The notes beneath the pieces are model-generated. The model did no database searches. It worked only from the letters and a program-made list of their open reading frames with translations, and was not told the origin of the DNA. A program made the translations under genes and the position numbers. A stretch of 64,000 nucleotides of DNA from Paenibacillus albus (GTDB lineage: Bacteria; Bacillota; Bacilli; Paenibacillales; Paenibacillaceae), in the NCBI RefSeq assembly GCF_003952225.1, contig NZ_CP034437.1:2308501-2372500 (forward strand), read 5' to 3'. This document shows, in pieces, positions 7,516-17,059 of the stretch (its first letter is position 1; every line of letters starts with the position of its first letter).

Positions 7516-10500
7516 GTGAAAGAGAACCAGTTCGGATTGCCGCCGAAGCAAGGTCTATACGATCCGCAATTTGAGAAAGACGCCTGCGGAATGGGCTTTG
7601 TGGCTAACATCAAGGGAATTAAATCACACACGATCATCCAACAGGCACTGACAGTGCTTGAGAACATGGAGCATCGCGGTGGCCAAGGCAGCGAGCCTAA
7701 CACAGGGGATGGAGCCGGAATCTTACTGCAAATTCCGCATACTTTCTTTGCCCGTGAAATGAAAGAGCTCGGCAGTGAATTACCGGAAAGCGGCGATTAT
7801 GCAGTTGGTATGCTTTTCTTGTCTCAGGACGAGAGCATTCGCAGCAAGCATGAGCGTGAGCTGGAAGCGATCATCCGTGAGGAAGGTCAAACTTTGCTAG
7901 GCTGGCGTACCGTTCCTACGAACGACGAGAAGCTTGGACATTCTGCGAAGTCGGTTAAACCGTACGTTCGCCAAGTGTTCATCGGGAAGAGTGCTGAGCT
8001 GAAAGATGAGCTTGCCTTCGAACGTAAAATCTACGTCATTCGTAAACGTGCGGAGATTGCGATTCGCTACACCGGCGCTGAAGGCGCTGATAGCTTCTAT
8101 TTCTCCAGTATGTCCAGCAAAAAAATCGTGTACAAAGGGATGCTTACAACGGAGCAGGTCCGTTCGTTCTACGTCGATCTTAACGATGAGACGATGGAAA
8201 CGGCGCTTGCGCTCGTACACTCCCGTTTCTCCACGAACACGTTCCCAAGCTGGGAGCGCGCGCATCCATACCGTTACCTCATCCACAATGGTGAGATTAA
8301 CACGCTTCGCGGCAACGTGAACTGGATGCACGCTCGTCAAACAATGTTCGCAACGGAATTGTTTGGGGATGACCTGGCGAAGATTAAGCCAATCATCAAT
8401 CCAGACGGCTCCGATACGGCGATGTTTGATAACACGCTTGAATTCCTTTACCTCTCCGGCCGTTCGCTGCCACATGTGGCAATGATGATGGTGCCAGAGC
8501 CTTGGTCTAACCACGAAGGCATGAGCGATGAGAAACGTGCATTCTATGAATACCACAGCTGTTTGATGGAGCCGTGGGATGGACCAGCCGCAATGGCGTT
8601 CACCGATGGTACGCAGATCGGTGCGATTCTTGACCGGAACGGTCTTCGCCCAGCTCGTTACTATGTAACGAAGGACGATGTTATCATTCTCGGTTCCGAA
8701 GCAGGTACCGTTCACATTGATCCAGAGAACATCCTATATAAAGACCGTCTTCGTCCAGGGCGCATGCTGCTTGTCGATACACAAGCTGGCCGCATCGTTT
8801 CGGATGAAGAGGTTAAAGCTCAGATCGCATCGGAGCACCCGTACCGCGAATGGCTCGATGAGCATCTCGTAGGTCTGGATGAGCTTCCGGATGCACTGGA
8901 ATTGCCAGAGCCTAGCCACGAAACGGTAGAGCAGCGCCAGCAGGCGTTCGGCTACACGTTCGAGGATCTGCGCAAAGTACTTGAGCCAATGGCAGGCAGC
9001 GGCGTTGAGCCGATCGCTTCCATGGGTTATGATGCGCCGCTCGCAATTCTCTCGGAGCGCCCGCAGCGTCTGTTCAACTACTTTAAGCAAATGTTCGCTC
9101 AAGTAACGAACCCGCCGATTGATGCGATTCGTGAAGAAATCATTACAGCGACAGGCACGACGCTTGGACCTGAGCGCAACCTGCTCAATCCTGAGCCTGA
9201 GAGCTGCCGTCATATTAAGCTGGCAACGCCGGTATTGTCGAACGAAGAGTTCGCGAAGCTGCGCCATATTCGCCGTCCGGGCTACAAGTCCATCACGCTT
9301 CCTACGCTGTTCGCAGCGGACAAAGGCGAAGAAGGCTTGCGCTTTGCCCTGAAGCAAATGTGCGAAGCGGCTGACCGCGTAATTGCTAAAGGTCATAATA
9401 TTCTAATTCTGTCTGACCGCGGCGTAGATCGTGAGAATGCGGCAATTCCGTCGCTGCTTGCTGTATCTGCACTGCATCACCATTTGATTCGCGAAGGAAC
9501 GCGGACGAAAGTCAGCATTCTGCTTGAATCCGGCGAGCCGCGCGAAGTACATCACTTTGCTCTGTTGCTTGGCTACGGCGTAAGCGCAGTGAATCCGTAC
9601 CTTGCGTTCGAGACGCTTGACGATATGATCCGCCAAGGCATGCTGCGCGGCGTGAAGCATGATAAAGCGGTGAAGAACTTCATTAAAGCTGCAACGAAAG
9701 GCGTCGTTAAGATCCTGTCCAAGATGGGTATCTCCACGATCCAATCGTACCGCGGCGCGCAAATTTTTGAAGCAGTCGGCCTGAAGGAAGAGGTTGTAGA
9801 CCAATACTTCACTTGGACGGCGACTCGTATCGGCGGTATCGGCCTTGACGTAATTACGGAAGAGACGCTGTGGCACCACAACCGCGCTTACTCCGAGCAA
9901 GAGGGCCGCGAGCGAGAGCTTGATTCCGGCGGTGAATACCAATGGCGTAAAGACGGCGAAGATCACTTGTTCAGCCCGCAGACGATTCATACGCTGCAAA
10001 TGGCTTCCCGTAATAACGACTACAAGCTTTACAAGAAATTCTCTAACCTTGTTCAAGGTGAAGATAAGAAGCATCTGACGCTTCGTTCGCTGCTCGAGTT
10101 CAACTACGACGCAGAGCCAGTATCAATTGATGAAGTTGAATCGGTCGAATCGATCGTGAAACGCTTCAAGACGGGTGCAATGTCGTATGGCTCGATCAGT
10201 AAAGAAGCGCATGAGTCGCTCGCAATTGCGATGAACCGCATCGGCGGCAGATCCAATACAGGCGAGGGCGGCGAAGATCCAGCCCGTTACATCCCAGATG
10301 CGAACGGCGATTCCCGCCGCAGTGCGATCAAGCAGGTTGCTTCCGGTCGTTTCGGCGTAACGAGCAATTACTTGGTCAATGCCGATGAAATTCAAATCAA
10401 GATGGCCCAAGGCGCGAAGCCGGGCGAAGGCGGTCAGCTGCCAGGACGTAAAGTATACCCTTGGGTTGCTGAAGTTCGCGGTTCGACGCCAGGCGTAGGT

Positions 10501-12120
10501 CTCATCTCGCCGCCACCGCATCATGATATTTATTCGATCGAGGATTTGGCTGAGCTCATTCATGACCTCAAGAATGCTAACCCTCGTGCACGGATCAACG
10601 TGAAGCTCGTTTCCGAAGCTGGCGTAGGCACAATTGCAGCCGGCGTAGCGAAGGGCCGTGCAGATGTTATCCTCGTCAGCGGTTATGACGGCGGTACAGG
10701 CGCTTCTCCACTTGCATCGATCCGCCATGCGGGTATGCCGTGGGAGCTTGGCCTTGTAGAAACGCATCAAACGCTGATGATCAACAACCTGCGTGACCGC
10801 GTCGTTGTTGAGACAGACGGCAAGATCATGAATGGCCGCGACCTTGCAATCGCAGCATTGCTCGGCGCAGAAGAGTTCGGTTTCTCGACAGCTCCGCTCG
10901 TCGTGCTCGGCTGTATCATGATGCGTGTCTGCCAATTGGATACTTGTCCGGTTGGTGTGGCAACACAGAATCCGGAACTTCGCGCGAAGTTCATGGGCGA
11001 TCCAAGCCATGTAGCGAACTTCATGCTAATGGTAGCGCAAGAATTGCGTGAAATTATGGCTGAGCTTGGCTTCCGTACGATTCAGGAGATGGTTGGACGC
11101 GTTGATCGCTTGAAGACCAAGAACTTGATCGAGCACTACAAGCTCAAAGGCATTGATCTGACGCCGCTGCTGCATCAAGTTGAATTGCCGGAAGGCGCTG
11201 CACGCTTCTGCACGCAAGAGCAGGATCATAAGCTTGAAGAATCGCTTGATATGCAGAAGCTGCTTCCGCTAGCACAGGCTGCAATTGAGTCAGGTGATAA
11301 AGTCCGTGCAACATTGCCAATCACGAATATTAACCGCGTAGTCGGTACAATCGTGGGCAGTGAAGTGACTCGTGCTTACGGTGCGAAGGGCTTGCCGGAA
11401 GATACGATTTCGTTCCACTTTGTCGGCTCCGCCGGCCAAAGCTTTGGCGCATTCGTACCGAAGGGCATTACGCTCTCACTCGAAGGCGACTCCAATGATT
11501 ATGTCGGTAAAGGTCTATCCGGCGGTAAAATCATTGTAGCTCCGTCTCCGAAAGCAACGTTCAAAGCAGAAGAGAACGTCATTATCGGTAATACCGCATT
11601 CTACGGAGCAACTGGCGGCGATGCGTATATCAGCGGTATCGCTGGTGAGCGCTTTGCAGTTCGTAACTCCGGCGTGAATGTCGTTGTCGAAGGCGTTGGC
11701 GACCACGGCTGTGAGTACATGACAGGCGGACGTGTTGCAATCCTTGGCGGCACAGGCCGTAACTTCGCAGCAGGTATGTCCGGCGGCGTCGCGTACGTGC
11801 TTGATGAAGCAGGCGATTTCTACAAGCACTGCAACATCGAGATGGTCCTTCTGGAGCGTATCGAAGAGCAGCGCGATTCGGATGAGCTTCAGTCGATGAT
11901 TCAGCGTCATGTGGATTACACAGGCAGTGAAATCGGCAAACGACTGCTCTCCGATTGGGAGACGTCCAAAGAGAAATTCGTTAAAGTTATCCCGAAAGAC
12001 TACAAGCGGATGCTGCAGCAAATCGAGAAGATGGAGCAAACCGGCCTAGCTGGTGAAGAAGCGCTTCTCGCAGCTTTCGAAGCGAATATGAAAGAGCTCG
12101 CTCGTGTAGGCGGGAACTAA
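7516..12120 (+). CDS. gltB: Glutamate synthase (NADPH) large subunit
   Basis: This 1534-residue enzyme converts glutamine plus 2-oxoglutarate to two glutamates. A short N-terminal stretch precedes the nucleophile Cys24 (DACGMGF), which becomes the mature N-terminus in this family. The glutaminase domain spans ~24-430, then a central domain and the FMN-binding synthase domain (~820-1190). The 3Fe-4S cysteines are in [15 protein letters not shown] (~1133-1144), and the GXGXG beta-helix domain (~1270-1460) ends the protein. The GTG start at 7516 is set by AAAGG 10 bases upstream. No small subunit gene follows: a strong terminator lies immediately downstream, so GltD must be encoded elsewhere. 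In Bacillus this subunit is called GltA. Confidence 0.95.
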   Translation: MKENQFGLPPKQGLYDPQFEKDACGMGFVANIKGIKSHTIIQQALTVLENMEHRGGQGSEPNTGDGAGILLQIPHTFFAREMKELGSELPESGDYAVGMLFLSQDESIRSKHERELEAIIREEGQTLLGWRTVPTNDEKLGHSAKSVKPYVRQVFIGKSAELKDELAFERKIYVIRKRAEIAIRYTGAEGADSFYFSSMSSKKIVYKGMLTTEQVRSFYVDLNDETMETALALVHSRFSTNTFPSWERAHPYRYLIHNGEINTLRGNVNWMHARQTMFATELFGDDLAKIKPIINPDGSDTAMFDNTLEFLYLSGRSLPHVAMMMVPEPWSNHEGMSDEKRAFYEYHSCLMEPWDGPAAMAFTDGTQIGAILDRNGLRPARYYVTKDDVIILGSEAGTVHIDPENILYKDRLRPGRMLLVDTQAGRIVSDEEVKAQIASEHPYREWLDEHLVGLDELPDALELPEPSHETVEQRQQAFGYTFEDLRKVLEPMAGSGVEPIASMGYDAPLAILSERPQRLFNYFKQMFAQVTNPPIDAIREEIITATGTTLGPERNLLNPEPESCRHIKLATPVLSNEEFAKLRHIRRPGYKSITLPTLFAADKGEEGLRFALKQMCEAADRVIAKGHNILILSDRGVDRENAAIPSLLAVSALHHHLIREGTRTKVSILLESGEPREVHHFALLLGYGVSAVNPYLAFETLDDMIRQGMLRGVKHDKAVKNFIKAATKGVVKILSKMGISTIQSYRGAQIFEAVGLKEEVVDQYFTWTATRIGGIGLDVITEETLWHHNRAYSEQEGRERELDSGGEYQWRKDGEDHLFSPQTIHTLQMASRNNDYKLYKKFSNLVQGEDKKHLTLRSLLEFNYDAEPVSIDEVESVESIVKRFKTGAMSYGSISKEAHESLAIAMNRIGGRSNTGEGGEDPARYIPDANGDSRRSAIKQVASGRFGVTSNYLVNADEIQIKMAQGAKPGEGGQLPGRKVYPWVAEVRGSTPGVGLISPPPHHDIYSIEDLAELIHDLKNANPRARINVKLVSEAGVGTIAAGVAKGRADVILVSGYDGGTGASPLASIRHAGMPWELGLVETHQTLMINNLRDRVVVETDGKIMNGRDLAIAALLGAEEFGFSTAPLVVLGCIMMRVCQLDTCPVGVATQNPELRAKFMGDPSHVANFMLMVAQELREIMAELGFRTIQEMVGRVDRLKTKNLIEHYKLKGIDLTPLLHQVELPEGAARFCTQEQDHKLEESLDMQKLLPLAQAAIESGDKVRATLPITNINRVVGTIVGSEVTRAYGAKGLPEDTISFHFVGSAGQSFGAFVPKGITLSLEGDSNDYVGKGLSGGKIIVAPSPKATFKAEENVIIGNTAFYGATGGDAYISGIAGERFAVRNSGVNVVVEGVGDHGCEYMTGGRVAILGGTGRNFAAGMSGGVAYVLDEAGDFYKHCNIEMVLLERIEEQRDSDELQSMIQRHVDYTGSEIGKRLLSDWETSKEKFVKVIPKDYKRMLQQIEKMEQTGLAGEEALLAAFEANMKELARVGGN

Positions 12121-12134
12121 ATAAGGCATGACAA

Positions 12135-12178
12135 AAGAAGCCGTCTAGCGAGAAATTTCGCTGACGGCTTCTTTTTAT
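12135..12178 (+). terminator. Strong terminator after gltB
   Basis: AAGAAGCCGTC (12135-12145) pairs with GACGGCTTCTT (12163-12173), with an inner AGCGA/TCGCT helix, followed by T residues. Confidence 0.88.
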
Positions 12179-12426
12179 GCCAATAAATTTACCAACCGCT
12201 ATTTAAAATACCAAATATCGACAATAATAGAAGCGCTATGTGAGATTAGTCCCACATCCTTCGACACCCTTTTTGCATTCGATTCGATATAATGATTAAA
12301 GACAAGTACAGATGAGAGAGAAGAAATAAAGGAGTCGGTCATGTGTTTGGAGTGGAGGTCAAGAAAGTCAGACTGAAGTCGTCCGGTAGAAGATTCAATA
12401 TAAACAGAGGGAGTAGGAGCCGCGGG

Positions 12427-12567
12427 ATGAAGAAAATAGAAGATCAGAAACTTGAGGTATATAACACCTCGCAGGCAGCCATAGAATTGGACGTACGCAC
12501 CATTTTGGAGCAGCTTGGTATCGATCTTGCAAATTGGCCTGCAGACTTGCCGCCTTTACAAAAATAA
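12427..12567 (+). CDS. Small hypothetical protein, 46 residues
   Basis: The frame is open from 12343, but the ATG at 12427 has AGGAG (12415-12419) 7 bases upstream and is the likely start. The product is 46 residues, acidic in the middle, and ends with LGIDLANWPADLPPLQK. I do not recognise a family. It has its own bidirectional terminator and lies between gltB and an Xre regulator. A real but uncharacterised small protein is likelier than noise because of the ribosome-binding site and terminator. Confidence 0.5.
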   Translation: MKKIEDQKLEVYNTSQAAIELDVRTILEQLGIDLANWPADLPPLQK

Positions 12568-12581
12568 ATATGCTGAAAATG

Positions 12582-12620
12582 AAAACCATAGTCGGCTGAC
12601 GACTATGGTTTTATTTATTT
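12582..12620. terminator. Bidirectional terminator
   Basis: AAAACCATAGTCG (12582-12594) pairs perfectly with CGACTATGGTTTT (12600-12612) around GCTGA. It serves the 46-residue gene and the convergent Xre gene. Confidence 0.85.
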
Positions 12621-12627
12621 GCCATGG

Positions 12628-12996
12628 TTATTTCATGTTTCGTTCCGCTCGCACGAAAGCGATGAAGCGGCGAGCCTCTTCAGGCGAGAGCTTCAGGCCG
12701 TCGATGGTCAGAGCAAAGCGGTTCAGCAGATCCTCTTCGGAGAGCTCCAGCTGATCCACAAATTCACGCACCGGCGACTCGACAGTCACATGAGGTGCAT
12801 TCGTGCGTCCGACTAGAAAATCGACAGTCACTTTGAACAAATCTGCGAACTTTGATAACGTTTCCGTGTCCGGCTCACGACGGTTTTTCTCGTAATGGGA
12901 TAGTGCCGCACGTGATATTCCGAGCAGCCCCGCTGTCTGTTCCTGCGTCCAGCCCCGATCGTCTCTCAGTTTGGAAATCCGATTACCAATGCCCAT
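12628..12996 (-). CDS. Xre-family transcriptional regulator
   Basis: This 122-residue protein has an N-terminal HTH_3 domain (residues ~7-61): TQEQTAGLLGISRAALSHYEKNRREP, then LSKFADLFKVTVDFLVGRT. The C-terminal half is acidic and helical and probably dimerises the protein. Such repressors are common in prophages and integrative elements, but no phage genes are near. Three dyad copies related to GATACAAATTGTATC lie 105-154 bases upstream of its start, in front of the divergent dehydratase-like gene, and are its likely binding sites. Self-regulation is probable. Confidence 0.88.
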   Translation of the reverse strand: MGIGNRISKLRDDRGWTQEQTAGLLGISRAALSHYEKNRREPDTETLSKFADLFKVTVDFLVGRTNAPHVTVESPVREFVDQLELSEEDLLNRFALTIDGLKLSPEEARRFIAFVRAERNMK

Positions 12997-13100
12997 AATT
13001 CTCCCCCTGATTAGAAATATACAACTATCTTAATACGAAATGTTTGCAAATGCATGAAAAGCTACAAAATGTCACATGTCGAAAAGAAAAGAATTGACAT

Positions 13101-13150
13101 GATACAAATTGTATCTTAATGTATAAAGTGTATCAGTTACAATTCGTATC
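13101..13150. promoter_or_regulatory. Array of three 15-bp Xre-type operators
   Basis: Copy 1 (13101-13115) is a perfect dyad, GATACAA-A-TTGTATC. Copies 2 (13120-13134) and 3 (13136-13150) match it partly and share the GTATC end. A TTGACA box at 13095-13100 abuts copy 1, so binding would block plus-strand transcription. From memory the PBSX Xre operator is very similar; this was not checked. Confidence 0.65.
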
Positions 13151-13250
13151 ATTGAATAGTCAACTATATAGATGATATTTAGTTTTACCCATAATTGCGA
13201 GGTCTGAAACAAACGCAGCTAAACTTTTTTGGTATAGGAGCAGATGAGCT

Positions 13251-14234
13251 ATGAAGCTGTTGGTGACTGGCGGGGCAGGGTTTATCGGAAGCAACTTCAT
13301 TCGTTACATATTTGATCGGTACCCAAGCTATACCATTGTTAATTATGATCTGGTTGCTCAATCGGGTGATTCCGAGCAGCTGTCCCATGTATACGGTCAT
13401 GAAAACTATCATGCTGTGCAAGGTGATATATGCGATTCATCGCTCGTGCGCGACACGATCAAGCGCTTTGATATTGATGCCGTTGTGAACTTCGCAGCGG
13501 TGACAGAAGACGGCGTGCAAACAATGGAGAATTCAGAGCGATTAGTTCGGACGAATGTTCTCGGGACTCAGAATCTGCTTGATAGTTGTAAGGCTCTGCA
13601 GGTGAAGCGGTTTGTGCAAATCTCGACCGGCGGCGTTTATGGCTCACTAGGCAGAACAGGCTATTTTACAGAAGATAGCGCTCTAGCTCCGAGCAGTCCC
13701 TATGATGCGAGCAAAGCAGCGGCAGATCTTCTCGTGCGCGCTTACCACAAGACATACGGACTGCATGTGAATATTGCCCGTTCGGCATGCCTTTATGGCC
13801 CGTTTCATTATATGGATGCATGTCCTGTTCCTCAGTTCATTACATGCGCCATGCAGAATAAGCAGCTGCCGGAGCTCGATTGCAGCCTCGATGTGCGTGA
13901 TTGGCTTCATGTGATGGACCACGCATCCGCTGTTGAACGAGTACTGCATGATGGTAAAGCAGGCGAGGTGTACAACATCGGCGGCTTTAACGAGCGGCGC
14001 CATTTGGACGTCGCTGAACTCATTATCGGGCTGCTGCAGAAGTCATCTGCGCTCCTTCCATTTGCAATGCAAAGCCGAGAGTTCAAATATCGCAGATACA
14101 CGCTCGATCCGTCGAAGATCGCTTCAACGCTTGGCTGGAAGCCGAGCTATACTTTCGAGCAAGGCATCGAAGAGACGGTTGACTGGTTCAATCGGCATCG
14201 TGCGGATTGGCTGCAGCTGCATGAACAAGTTTAG
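13251..14234 (+). CDS. NAD-dependent epimerase/dehydratase (RmlB-like) lacking the Asp-Glu pair
   Basis: This 327-residue extended short-chain dehydrogenase has TGGAGFIG at residues 6-13 for NAD binding and Tyr151-x3-Lys155 (YDASK). Overall wording (VKRFVQISTGGVYGSLG, DVRDWLHVMDH, YNIGGFNERRHLDVAELI) is closest to dTDP-glucose 4,6-dehydratase. In that enzyme the catalytic block reads T-D-E-x-Y-G; here residues 126-131 read T-G-G-V-Y-G, so the proton-relay Asp-Glu is missing. It may be an epimerase or a dehydratase paralogue with changed chemistry. It lies just behind the Xre operator array and right before a truncated wall-polymer gene. Confidence 0.75.
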   Translation: MKLLVTGGAGFIGSNFIRYIFDRYPSYTIVNYDLVAQSGDSEQLSHVYGHENYHAVQGDICDSSLVRDTIKRFDIDAVVNFAAVTEDGVQTMENSERLVRTNVLGTQNLLDSCKALQVKRFVQISTGGVYGSLGRTGYFTEDSALAPSSPYDASKAAADLLVRAYHKTYGLHVNIARSACLYGPFHYMDACPVPQFITCAMQNKQLPELDCSLDVRDWLHVMDHASAVERVLHDGKAGEVYNIGGFNERRHLDVAELIIGLLQKSSALLPFAMQSREFKYRRYTLDPSKIASTLGWKPSYTFEQGIEETVDWFNRHRADWLQLHEQV

Positions 14235-14242
14235 GAAAGAGG

Positions 14243-14686
14243 TTGGAATACGGCGTCCAGGTTAACAATCAGGCTGCGTTTGTATATGAAGGCGAAAGCT
14301 TCGATAAGGGTACGCTTCACCTGAAGGGCGATGAAGCGCTTAAGTATTGCCGGATGCGCTACGATGATCCGCGAGGCGATCTTGGACGCAATTCCAGGCA
14401 GCGTGCGGTTATTCAAAGTGTCATGCAGAATGCGGCAAGTCTCACAGGTGTCACTCATTTCCATTCCCTGCTCAATACCCTTGGCAACAGTGTAAGGACG
14501 AACATGACCTTCGAGGAGATGAAGAAACTCGTTGCCAATTATAAGCCGCAGAACGAGAGCTTAACGACGACCGAGATCTCTGGCAAAGGAGAAATGATCG
14601 GTGGTATCTGGTACTACCAGGTCGACGCTGCAGAGCGCACCCGCATTCATAACCGGTTGAAGGAGCAGCTTATCCAAGCCAATTGA
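14243..14686 (+). pseudogene. LytR-CpsA-Psr gene, 5' truncated remnant
   Basis: The 147-residue frame holds only the C-terminal part of an LCP domain: LKGDEALKYCRMRYDDPRGD and LGRNSRQRAVIQSVM are the family hallmarks. The membrane anchor and first half of the domain, including the phosphate-binding start, are absent. LCP enzymes attach teichoic acids or capsule to peptidoglycan. Homology begins abruptly 9 bases after the preceding stop codon, suggesting a deletion joined the two genes. A TTG at 14243 with AGGA 6 bases upstream could still give a product, probably non-functional. No frameshift is visible within the remnant. Confidence 0.7.
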
Positions 14687-14759
14687 AGTGAAAAGTGAAG
14701 GTCTAAAACAAGCCCTCCGTTCATAAAGTGAAATAGCTTTTGGACAGGGGTGGATAGTA

Positions 14760-15272
14760 ATGAGCGGAAGAAGAAGAGGCGGTTTGCCCGGGATGAAGCT
14801 GCTTCTAGGACTAGTCATCGTGCTAGCGGTGTGGCTGGGTTGGCGGAATGTTTCCGGGCTGTTTCATTCTGGAGACGATAAACAGGCGCAAGCGGTGGTG
14901 GAGCAGTTCTATGAATTCGAGCAGCGGGGGGATTACGGCAGCGCGTGGGATCTCTTCCATCCTGAAATGCAGAAGCGCTTCGATAAGGCGAATTATATTC
15001 AGAACCGCGCTCATGTGATGATGCAGGACTTTGGCGTGAATACATTCGATGTTCACATTGGCAGCGCGACGCGAGTTGCCGACTGGAAGATGGCTGAAGG
15101 AGCGGCATCAATTCCTGTTGTCTATCAGTTCAATGTGGAGGAAGCGTTCCACAGCGAATATGGCAACTTCACGATTGTACAGCCTTGCTATGCGGCCTAT
15201 GACTCCGGCAAGTGGAAGCTGCTTTGGTCATATCAGCAGACGCATACGGGCAATGCTCAGAATTTGCACTAA
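14760..15272 (+). CDS. Membrane-anchored NTF2-like hypothetical protein
   Basis: This 170-residue protein has a basic N-terminus (SGRRRGG) followed by a membrane segment at ~12-30. An outside domain of mixed alpha/beta character follows (VVEQFYEFEQRGDYGSAWDL... FHPEMQKRF... IPVVYQFNVEE... GKWKLLWSY), a pattern typical of SnoaL/NTF2-like folds such as DUF4878. The function is unknown; such domains often act as protein-binding or lipid-binding modules at the cell surface. It sits between the LCP remnant and a PilZ gene. Confidence 0.6.
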   Translation: MSGRRRGGLPGMKLLLGLVIVLAVWLGWRNVSGLFHSGDDKQAQAVVEQFYEFEQRGDYGSAWDLFHPEMQKRFDKANYIQNRAHVMMQDFGVNTFDVHIGSATRVADWKMAEGAASIPVVYQFNVEEAFHSEYGNFTIVQPCYAAYDSGKWKLLWSYQQTHTGNAQNLH

Positions 15273-15315
15273 TGCTGCGGATTACGAACTTAGGATGAAA
15301 TGAGGCGTAGATGTC

Positions 15316-15771
15316 GTGGAAAAGTCGAGCGAAAAGCAGCCGCGCGAGCATATCCGAATCCGGCTTCGAGAGGGCGCGCAAGCAGAGGTATCCATCTGTC
15401 ATATTCAGGGCAAGGGAGTGGATTCCGCCGCTTCCACGGTCCTTCTGCACAATATGAGCCCCGCGGGGCTGCGATTTCAGAGCTATCTGCGTTTTCCCGT
15501 CAGCAAGAGCTATCTGCTTCAATTCTCGATTACGCTGGATGAGTGGCAGTTCTGTCTGCTCGGACATGTTGTCTGGCGCCGGAAGGAAGACAATTACTAT
15601 GTGTATGGCTGTTCTTTCATCCCGGATGAGGAAATTCGCAAAGCGATTATGTGTGCCTTACTGGCAAAGCTGAAAGCAATGAGTCCAAGAGAGACGCGAA
15701 TACATGAGCTATACCGCCGGTTGAGTTTTCAGAAAGAGGCTTCCTTAAACCGGCTGGACGTTAAAGGATAA
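15316..15771 (+). CDS. PilZ-domain protein
   Basis: The 151-residue protein has a PilZ-like arrangement: basic REHIRIRLREG near residues 10-20, then NMSPAGLRF near 46-54 matching the (D/N)xSxxG signature that contacts cyclic-di-GMP, then beta strands (WQFCLLGHVVWRRK; YYVYGCSFI). The RxxxR element is less certain than in the second PilZ protein at 36977. It is probably a c-di-GMP effector in the cytoplasm. The GTG start follows GAGG by 10 bases. The target process is not indicated by neighbours. Confidence 0.65.
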   Translation: MEKSSEKQPREHIRIRLREGAQAEVSICHIQGKGVDSAASTVLLHNMSPAGLRFQSYLRFPVSKSYLLQFSITLDEWQFCLLGHVVWRRKEDNYYVYGCSFIPDEEIRKAIMCALLAKLKAMSPRETRIHELYRRLSFQKEASLNRLDVKG

Positions 15772-15788
15772 AATAGGAGTGATCGAAC

Positions 15789-16004
15789 TTGTTAAATAAA
15801 GAGCAATTTCATTGTGTGGGGTGCGGCTGTACGCTGCATAGGCAAGAGGCTGAAAAGGTGTTTCTGACCGGATTTTATAAGGTCACCTACCCGCTTGGCT
15901 GCTGCCAAACTTGTTGTAAACTGCCGTATCGACGGTTCATGCGCATCGAGACTGACACGTATTCGATGATGGGTCATACCGAACAGCAGGTTCTGTATGT
16001 TTAA
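15789..16004 (+). CDS. Small Cys-rich (zinc-ribbon-like) protein
   Basis: This 71-residue protein has CVGCGC near residues 9-14 and CCQTCC near 38-43, two cysteine knuckles likely to bind one zinc. The TTG start at 15789 is supported by AGGAG at 15775-15779. It follows the PilZ gene by 17 bases, so the two are likely cotranscribed. The function is unknown. Confidence 0.6.
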   Translation: MLNKEQFHCVGCGCTLHRQEAEKVFLTGFYKVTYPLGCCQTCCKLPYRRFMRIETDTYSMMGHTEQQVLYV

Positions 16005-16028
16005 ACCTCCGGTACTGCATGCATAAAC

Positions 16029-16057
16029 TTCCAATCGCTTCTTGACTTCTGTATACT
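16029..16057 (+). promoter_or_regulatory. Candidate promoter of the ABC exporter operon
   Basis: TATACT (16052-16057) is preceded by TTCCAA (16029-16034) with a 17-base spacer. The -10 box is good and the -35 weak. Confidence 0.4.
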
Positions 16058-16123
16058 GGTGAAGATGCGTGGCGTGTAAGATTTTACCGCTCACTTAAGC
16101 TTTGCTAAACAGGGGGTATAGAG

Positions 16124-17059
16124 GTGAACAGTTCTTTCGGTTCCATAGAGGAGCCTATCGTCAGGCTGCAGCAAGTGACGAAGACGATTGGCAGGCGAAC
16201 GATTATCGAAAGCTTAACGCTTGATCTGCCGCGTGCGGAGGTGTTCGGTTTTCTCGGTCCTAACGGTGCGGGCAAGACGACAACCATTCGAATGATGGTC
16301 GGACTCATGTCTCTGACTAAGGGAGATGTCCTTATTGAAGGCCATAGCATCCGAACCCATTACGAGCAAGCGATTCGGCATGTCGGTGCAATTGTAGAGA
16401 ATCCAGAGATGTACAAATATTTGACAGGCTTCCAGAACCTGCTGCACTTCTCGCGTATGGTGCCGGGCATTTCGAAGCAGCGCATTGACGAGGTCGTTGA
16501 GCTTGTTGGCCTGAAGAGCCGCATCCATGACAAAGTGAAGACCTACTCGCTCGGGATGCGCCAGAGGCTCGGTGTCGCGCAAGCCATTATGCATAAGCCA
16601 TCGCTGCTTATTCTGGACGAGCCTACGAACGGGCTCGACCCGGCGGGCATTCGCGAGCTGCGCGATTACCTCAGGAAGCTGGCGAAGGAAGAGGGCATAA
16701 CGGTATTCGTATCGAGCCATTTGCTCAGTGAGATGGAGCTCATGTGCGACCGTGTCGCCATCATTCAAGCGGGCAAGCTCATCGATGTGCGCAGCATCCG
16801 TTCGGACAAGCCGCTCGCCGATGAAGCAAGCCAAGTGCTGTTCGAGGTCGATCAGCCGGATAAAGCGGTGCAGCTGCTTGCGGAGCACGGCGCCGAGCGG
16901 GAAGAGGACGCTGCTCTTGTACGGGTAGACCGCGAGATGATTGCACAGATTAATGCATCGCTTGTTGGAGCAGGCATTAAAGTATACGGCATTCGCGTCC
17001 TGAACAAATCTCTAGAGGATCAATTCCTGGAGATGACGGGAGGTGAGCAAATTGTTTGA
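16124..17059 (+). CDS. ABC-2 exporter ATP-binding protein
   Basis: This 311-residue ATPase has Walker A GPNGAGKTT (~45-53), the signature YSLGMRQRLGVAQA (~139-152) and Walker B LLILDEPTNGLDP (~161-173), followed by the switch histidine in VSSHLLSEMEL. It is of the BcrA/CcmA-like type that energises ABC-2 permeases for drug, peptide or lipid export. A GTG start 7 bases after AGGGGG fits. Its 3' end overlaps the permease gene by 17 bases, showing translational coupling. Close relatives act in bacitracin-type resistance, but the substrate here is not evident. Confidence 0.92.
   Translation: MNSSFGSIEEPIVRLQQVTKTIGRRTIIESLTLDLPRAEVFGFLGPNGAGKTTTIRMMVGLMSLTKGDVLIEGHSIRTHYEQAIRHVGAIVENPEMYKYLTGFQNLLHFSRMVPGISKQRIDEVVELVGLKSRIHDKVKTYSLGMRQRLGVAQAIMHKPSLLILDEPTNGLDPAGIRELRDYLRKLAKEEGITVFVSSHLLSEMELMCDRVAIIQAGKLIDVRSIRSDKPLADEASQVLFEVDQPDKAVQLLAEHGAEREEDAALVRVDREMIAQINASLVGAGIKVYGIRVLNKSLEDQFLEMTGGEQIV

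Noticed and set aside
7310-7519. 69-codon frame across the gltB leader
   Set aside because: It starts inside the terminator hairpin, its apparent ribosome-binding site touches the ATG, and the residues show no domain-like pattern.
8734-9396. 220-codon minus-strand frame inside gltB
   Set aside because: Shadow of the gltB coding strand; Arg/Cys-rich composition and no ribosome-binding site.
12628-15272. Prophage or integrative element suggested by the Xre gene
   Set aside because: No integrase, structural phage gene, att repeat or tRNA target was seen nearby.
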